A DNA stretch of 64,000 bases from NCBI GenBank assembly GCA_902604855.1, contig CACLAF010000002.1:62001-126000 (forward strand), given 5' to 3'. The first letter of the stretch is position 1; every line of letters begins with the position of its first letter. Origin of the DNA: an uncultured SAR86 cluster bacterium (GTDB lineage: Bacteria > Pseudomonadota > Gammaproteobacteria > Magnimaribacterales > Magnimaribacteraceae). This document shows, piece after piece, positions 59,344-64,000 of the stretch. Both the position numbers and the translations under genes were made by a program. Below the pieces are notes generated by a model, which saw nothing but the letters and a program-made list of their open reading frames with translations, was not told the DNA's origin and ran no database searches.

Positions 59344-59940
59344 TTAGCTTTTATTTTTATTTTTATCTATAGCAATTACATTCGGAAGCTGTTCCTGTCC
59401 AAAAACAGCTTTGGCTGTTCCAGCTAAAAGAGAAATGAAGCTGTTTATAGAATCAAACCATTCTTTCTTCATTCCTGCATTAGCAAGTTCTTTATTGATA
59501 GTTGCTGTCGAGCCTTGGCTGATAAATGATGCCGACTCCCACATGCGATTCCGTCTCATCATAAAACAGTAATCTGTTACTTCTTGTAAGATTGAATCAT
59601 CGAAAGAATACATGGTTACCCTTCTGTCCTTTTCAGATTTAAACGCTTCTATATAACCTAAGCTTAAACCCTCTCTTATCGTAGCTTTGATAGAGTCTAT
59701 TTTTAATCTTTGAGATCCAATCTTTTCTGTTCTAGTTAAGTCTGTATAACTTACCATTTCGCCATTTCCGTACTTCCAAAGAAAGGTATGAAAAATAGAA
59801 TATCTTGTTGAGTTGCCCAGAAACCAGACATACCAATCTTTTGAAACATAATAATGTTGGCCACCTGAGAAATAATGCATAGCCTCTCCTCGCATAACTG
59901 ACCTCATATCTGAATTTGACCAATCTCTTTTTATTTTCAT
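59344..59940 (-). CDS. Putative winged-helix transcriptional regulator (MarR-like wing)
   Basis: SQRLKIDSIKATIREGLSLGYIEAFKSEKDRRVTMYSFDD resembles recognition helix plus wing; divergent from MFS gene. Confidence 0.55.
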   Translation of the reverse strand: MKIKRDWSNSDMRSVMRGEAMHYFSGGQHYYVSKDWYVWFLGNSTRYSIFHTFLWKYGNGEMVSYTDLTRTEKIGSQRLKIDSIKATIREGLSLGYIEAFKSEKDRRVTMYSFDDSILQEVTDYCFMMRRNRMWESASFISQGSTATINKELANAGMKKEWFDSINSFISLLAGTAKAVFGQEQLPNVIAIDKNKNKS

Positions 59941-59955
59941 TTAAGTGCCCCGAGT

Positions 59956-59975
59956 GTGTTACTTAACTATAACAC
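59956..59975. promoter_or_regulatory. Palindrome GTGTTA-N8-TAACAC, candidate operator
   Basis: Inverted repeat in the divergent promoter region, plus a further GTGTTA at 60017-60022. Confidence 0.5.
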
Positions 59976-60045
59976 TTAGAATTATATCTTTTCAAATATT
60001 ATTAAATGTAATCTCTGTGTTATGATCTTTAGAAAAGAGGTTCCT

Positions 60046-61326
60046 ATGAACGCATATAGGCTTTTGTTCTTCCTAACACTTCTCAATCTTCTTAATTTTG
60101 TAGATCGTCAACTTATAGCCAGCTTTGCTAATTTTATTGTCCCTGACTTAGGCCTCACAGATACTCAATACGGATTCTTAACAACCGTTCCTTTTATTGT
60201 TTTTTATTCTATTGCAGGCCTGTTTATGGGTGTTCTCGCAGATATGGTGAATAGACCAAAACTCATAGCATTTGGTGTAGTTTTATGGAGTATTTTTACT
60301 GCCCTCACAGGTGCAGCTAAAGGTTTTATATCAATGGCACTTCCAAGAATGTTTATTGGTGTGGGTGAGTCAATTCTAACTCCAACATCAATGTCTCTTT
60401 TATCAGACTCATTTCCATCAAAAAAAATGGGTTTTGCTGCAGGATTTTATTATATGGGTGTTCCAATTGGTGTAGGGGTAAGTCTTTTAATTGCTGGTTA
60501 TCTTGGTGAATCCTTAGGATGGAGAAATTGTTTTTATCTGTTAGGTGGCATTGGACTCATATTAGGTCTATGTGCACTTCTCTTTAAAGATAGAAAAAGA
60601 CAAACTAATACACTGGATAATAAGAACCCCACTTTGTCCAAGGAAAGTACTGCAAATATTGTAAAGACACTAATAAAAGCTCTTAAAACTTCATCTGCTT
60701 TAAGGTTCACTATAGCAGCAGGTGTTTTTTATCATATAGTGCTTGGAGCTTCGGGTTTTGAACAACTTTGGTTAGTTCAGGAAAGAGGATATGAAAGATC
60801 TGAGATAGCTCAGCTTGTTGGCTGGATAGGTGTATTTGCAGGTCTATCAGGAAATTTAATAGGTGGAATATTGAGTGATTGGTGGCAAGAGAATACCAAC
60901 CAAGGACGACCTATGTTTTTATTCTGGTTAGCACTAATAACTTTACCTATTGGAATATTCTACAGATTTGTGGAACCAGGAACCTCAGTTTTTTGGATTG
61001 GAATCATCATAGGATATTTTCAATTAGGATGTTTCTTCGGGCCTACTTTTTCTACCGTACAAGAACTAGTTCCTGATAATATTAAAGCAACAGTAGTATC
61101 ATTTTATATCCTTACACTAAATCTAATTGGATTAACCATTGGCTCGCTAGGAGGAGGATTATGTGCAGATGTTCTCAGATCATCTGGCTACTCTGAGCCC
61201 TATACTTTAATGCTGGTAATTTTTTCAATCATTAGTATTGTATCTATTCCTTGTTATTATCTAGCAGGAATAAAGTACAAAGAGGATAAGATAGTCCTTG
61301 AAGAAACTTTTAAAGAGGAAAGTTAA
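60046..61326 (+). CDS. MFS transporter (spinster/MucK-like)
   Basis: LLNLLNFVDRQLIASFANFIVPDLGLTDTQYGFLTT, LADMVNRPKLIAFGVVLWS; start trimmed from 60022. Confidence 0.9.
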   Translation: MNAYRLLFFLTLLNLLNFVDRQLIASFANFIVPDLGLTDTQYGFLTTVPFIVFYSIAGLFMGVLADMVNRPKLIAFGVVLWSIFTALTGAAKGFISMALPRMFIGVGESILTPTSMSLLSDSFPSKKMGFAAGFYYMGVPIGVGVSLLIAGYLGESLGWRNCFYLLGGIGLILGLCALLFKDRKRQTNTLDNKNPTLSKESTANIVKTLIKALKTSSALRFTIAAGVFYHIVLGASGFEQLWLVQERGYERSEIAQLVGWIGVFAGLSGNLIGGILSDWWQENTNQGRPMFLFWLALITLPIGIFYRFVEPGTSVFWIGIIIGYFQLGCFFGPTFSTVQELVPDNIKATVVSFYILTLNLIGLTIGSLGGGLCADVLRSSGYSEPYTLMLVIFSIISIVSIPCYYLAGIKYKEDKIVLEETFKEES

Positions 61327-61327
61327 T

Positions 61328-62002
61328 ATGATTAATGATGATTTATATATTGAGCAAATACTTATAGGTCCAATGGAAAACTTTATTTATTTGTTAGGTT
61401 CAAAAAAAACTCGAGAAGTAGCTTTAATTGATCCTGCCTGGGATGTTGAAGGTTTACTCAACCATATTCAAGCAAGAGATCTAAAACTTTCGTGTGTTTT
61501 AGTAACTCATTGTCACCCAGATCATGTAGGTGGAAGTATGGGAGGACACTCAATTGAAGGTCTTGCTGAAGTATTAGAAATAGAACCTGTAAAAACTTTT
61601 GTCAATAAACATGAGGTTGATGGCCTCAAAAAAGTTACTGGTTTATCTAAGATAGATATGAATATAGTTGATTCAGGAGATCATTTTAAGATTGGAGATA
61701 ATGATATAGAGTTTATTCATACTCCAGGACATACACCTGGGTCTCAGTGCTTCAAAGTAAATAATAGTCTTATCTCAGGAGACACCCTTTTTGTTCAAGG
61801 ATGTGGGAGGGTTGATTTACCTGGTGCAAACTCTGAAGATATGTTCCATAGTCTCCGTAAACTTTCTAAACTTCCTGAAGAAACGATCATCTACCCTGGA
61901 CACAATTATGGTCCCAAAGAATCTGCAACTCTACAAGAAGTCAAAAAGATTAATAGTTACCTAAGAATTAAGGAATTAGAACTTTGGAATCAAATTATGT
62001 AA
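61328..62002 (+). CDS. MBL-fold metallo-hydrolase (glyoxalase II-like)
   Basis: VTHCHPDHVGGS, HTPGHTPGSQCF, SGDTLFVQGCGRVDLPG, YPGHNYG; start trimmed from 61298. Confidence 0.9.
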   Translation: MINDDLYIEQILIGPMENFIYLLGSKKTREVALIDPAWDVEGLLNHIQARDLKLSCVLVTHCHPDHVGGSMGGHSIEGLAEVLEIEPVKTFVNKHEVDGLKKVTGLSKIDMNIVDSGDHFKIGDNDIEFIHTPGHTPGSQCFKVNNSLISGDTLFVQGCGRVDLPGANSEDMFHSLRKLSKLPEETIIYPGHNYGPKESATLQEVKKINSYLRIKELELWNQIM

Positions 62003-62093
62003 AAAGTTAAAGTAGGTAGTGATATTTTTTAATTCTTGTTAGAGTTATATTTATTAGATTAATAGTAAACAATAAACAAAAAAGGGAAAAAAT

Positions 62094-62513
62094 TTGAATA
62101 GGTTCTTAATAGAAGTCAGCAGGATTAACTCACTAATCCATTCGCTAAGTAGCTTTGGTCTTTCAATTTTGTACACTGTCGGACATGTCTTCATTGCTTG
62201 GGTTTGTGCTACTTTAATATTTAACGCGAGCTTTCTAGTTGCGTCTGCTGATGCTATCTTAGAACCGATCATCAATGGATTTTGGTTCTATCTTCTTCAC
62301 AAATATGCTCACAAAAGACTTAAGACAAGCACATTAGCTGTTATTTATACGATTGGACATTTTACTATCGCTACATCTTGGAGCTTCTTATTACTTGGTT
62401 TCGCTCTAGATAAAGCTGTTGTGGATGCCATTGCTGAACCTTTACTCAATGGATTTTGGTTCTACTCTTTAGTTTATATTTGGAATACTCAGCCTAAACG
62501 AGTTACTAACTAG
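62094..62513 (+). CDS. Membrane protein with two tandem DUF2061-like repeats
   Basis: YTVGHVFIAW...ADAILEPIINGFWFY and YTIGHFTIAT...VDAIAEPLLNGFWFY align gaplessly; TTG start. Confidence 0.75.
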   Translation: MNRFLIEVSRINSLIHSLSSFGLSILYTVGHVFIAWVCATLIFNASFLVASADAILEPIINGFWFYLLHKYAHKRLKTSTLAVIYTIGHFTIATSWSFLLLGFALDKAVVDAIAEPLLNGFWFYSLVYIWNTQPKRVTN

Positions 62514-62533
62514 AATAACGTAAAGCAAAGAAT

Positions 62534-62782
62534 CTATAAGGCTTCGTAGCCGGGTATTATTTTCATTACGTAAACGGCTTTATCATATTTTATGTGAGCG
62601 TCAAATATCGCATCCTGTGCAGCTTTCATTGTATAGGCATATTCTCCTTGGATGACAGTGCTGGTTGGAAAGGTCTTTATCTTTATTTCTGGGAAACTAT
62701 TTATAATTTCAATAAATCCCTTTATTGGTTCGACAAATTCCTCCCTATTTGGATACATACTTATATCTATTGTTACATTCAT
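62534..62782 (-). CDS. YkoF/MTH1187-like thiamine-binding family protein
   Basis: MNVTIDISMYPNREEFVEPIKGFIEIINSFPEIKIKTFPTSTVIQGEYAYTMKAAQDA. Confidence 0.7.
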   Translation of the reverse strand: MNVTIDISMYPNREEFVEPIKGFIEIINSFPEIKIKTFPTSTVIQGEYAYTMKAAQDAIFDAHIKYDKAVYVMKIIPGYEAL

Positions 62783-62799
62783 CTTATAAAATCTTTAGT

Positions 62800-62875
62800 T
62801 GGAGCGGGTAGTCGGAATCGAACCGACATCATCAGCTTGGAAGGCTGAGGTAATAAGCCATTATACGATACCCGC
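62800..62875 (-). tRNA. tRNA-Gly (anticodon UCC), CCA encoded
   Basis: Reverse complement GCGGGTATCGTATAATGGCTTATTACCTCAGCCTTCCAAGCTGATGATGTCGGTTCGATTCCGACTACCCGCTCCA folds as a cloverleaf; loop CTTCCAA. Confidence 0.95.
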
Positions 62876-62954
62876 AAAAGGGCTTGCATTATACATAAAA
62901 TCTATAAATGTATTCTACATATGAACCTGCTAATCTCTGTAATGTCTTGAATGA

Positions 62955-63317
62955 TTAACTTTGTTCAGCGTCATACATTTTACCTGCGGTACACTTAGAA
63001 ACTGCATCAAATTGTTCGTCAATATCTTGGATAGAGCCATTTTTAATTTCATATCTAATTTGTCCCCAATGTATTGAATCTTCGTAAGTATCTATATACA
63101 TAAAACCTTCCATGTTATTTGATAACACAGCCTCTAAAACCTGACTGCTTACCTGTTTTTCATTCAGTTCATTTACACTCTTAACCCATGCTGAATTAAT
63201 TCTTTTCACGTCTTCCATTGTTCCATTCTCAATTAATTCACATTCAAGAATCACTAATGTAGTTGAAAAGATTGTGAGAGGTAATGATAAAACTAGAATT
63301 GTTAATATTTTTTTCAT
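62955..63317 (-). CDS. Hypothetical exported protein
   Basis: N-terminal signal peptide MKKILTILVLSLPLTIFSTT. Confidence 0.6.
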   Translation of the reverse strand: MKKILTILVLSLPLTIFSTTLVILECELIENGTMEDVKRINSAWVKSVNELNEKQVSSQVLEAVLSNNMEGFMYIDTYEDSIHWGQIRYEIKNGSIQDIDEQFDAVSKCTAGKMYDAEQS

Positions 63318-63435
63318 AAATTTTCTCCTCGAGTTACCTTACTCTTTTGTTGCTGTGTGTAAAGAAGACTTTTAAAAAACTACATGAAGGCACTTTTGTC
63401 TGTTATCTTATCATCGTAAATAAATTGGAGTTTTT

Positions 63436-64000
63436 ATGAAATCACTAAAATATTATCTTGCAGTTTTATGTATTGGTTTTATTTCAACAACATATTCTGC
63501 TGGTTATGCTGATGCTTATTTCTATAAAGCCAAACCAGGTAAATTAACCGAAGCTGCAGAATTGATGAAAGAAGGAAGAGATATTGGTCTTGCAAATGAC
63601 CAACTGGTAATTGTGCATCAACAAAATATCGGTAGGGGAGCAGAAAAAATGTTCTTATGGGTTGACTTCTTCAACACATATGAAGATAGGGCTAAAGCAT
63701 ATACTGCGGAAGCTTGGACACCTTATCTCAAAAAATTTAATAGCCAAGAAATCCTCGAACCAGTAAGAAGTTACCAAATGACTTCCTTAGATGATATAGA
63801 TCCAGGAGATTACATAGTTCAGGTATGGATATGGGATCCAAAGAAAGGCAAAGCAGCTGAAACATTGGAGGCTCTAGAAGAGGCAAAAACTATATTTGAA
63901 AAACATGGCTTTCTTATTGATCTATGGCAGCATGGATTGGGTAGTAAAAATTACTATCAATTTGTTATGTTATCAACATCAGAAGAAGCTCAAGCAAAGT
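63436..64000 (+). CDS. Hypothetical exported protein (truncated by window end)
   Basis: Manual translation MKSLKYYLAVLCIGFISTTYSAGYADAYFYKAKPGKLTEAAELMKEGRDIGLAND...; signal peptide, open to window edge. Confidence 0.7.
   Translation, partial: MKSLKYYLAVLCIGFISTTYSAGYADAYFYKAKPGKLTEAAELMKEGRDIGLANDQLVIVHQQNIGRGAEKMFLWVDFFNTYEDRAKAYTAEAWTPYLKKFNSQEILEPVRSYQMTSLDDIDPGDYIVQVWIWDPKKGKAAETLEALEEAKTIFEKHGFLIDLWQHGLGSKNYYQFVMLSTSEEAQAK

Noticed and set aside
1-64000. CRISPR arrays, prophage, toxin-antitoxin or defence islands
   Set aside because: No regularly spaced repeats, phage structural genes, restriction, Cas or toxin motifs were recognised anywhere in the window.

Overview
AT-rich, densely packed bacterial chromosome segment. 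The gene content resembles a streamlined marine gammaproteobacterium, possibly SAR86-like; this lineage guess is inference only. I see no prophage, CRISPR array, rRNA or intact transposase. Most of the window is housekeeping or heterotrophic metabolism: mlaA/mrp, metG, argG, pdxJ, grxD, a phosphate/polyphosphate block (ppk2, ppx, pitA, DUF47, porin, phoR/phoB), acyl-CoA and ring-cleavage-like catabolic clusters, hydrolases, transporters and one tRNA-Gly(UCC).

Most notable observations:
- Methionyl-tRNA synthetase is cleanly split at the interdomain linker into two adjacent genes.
- Mrp/ApbC lacks the CxxC iron-sulfur motif.
- A PhoR-like kinase has no visible membrane anchor and sits beside pitA/DUF47, with no pst genes in the window.
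- A MoxR-VWA (CoxD/CoxE-like) pair is found without cox structural genes and lies next to a predicted exported SAM methyltransferase.
- A haloalkane dehalogenase with an apparently complete HLD-II catalytic pentad sits in a catabolic island.
- A FAH / VOC / SDR / GST / flavin-monooxygenase cluster looks like a ring-cleavage pathway.
- A winged-helix protein and an MFS gene are divergent around a palindrome.
- A small membrane protein is built from two gapless DUF2061-like repeats.
- Six convergent gene pairs overlap at their 3' ends.

No single feature can be claimed as a new system from sequence alone. All family calls come from motif recognition without database searches.
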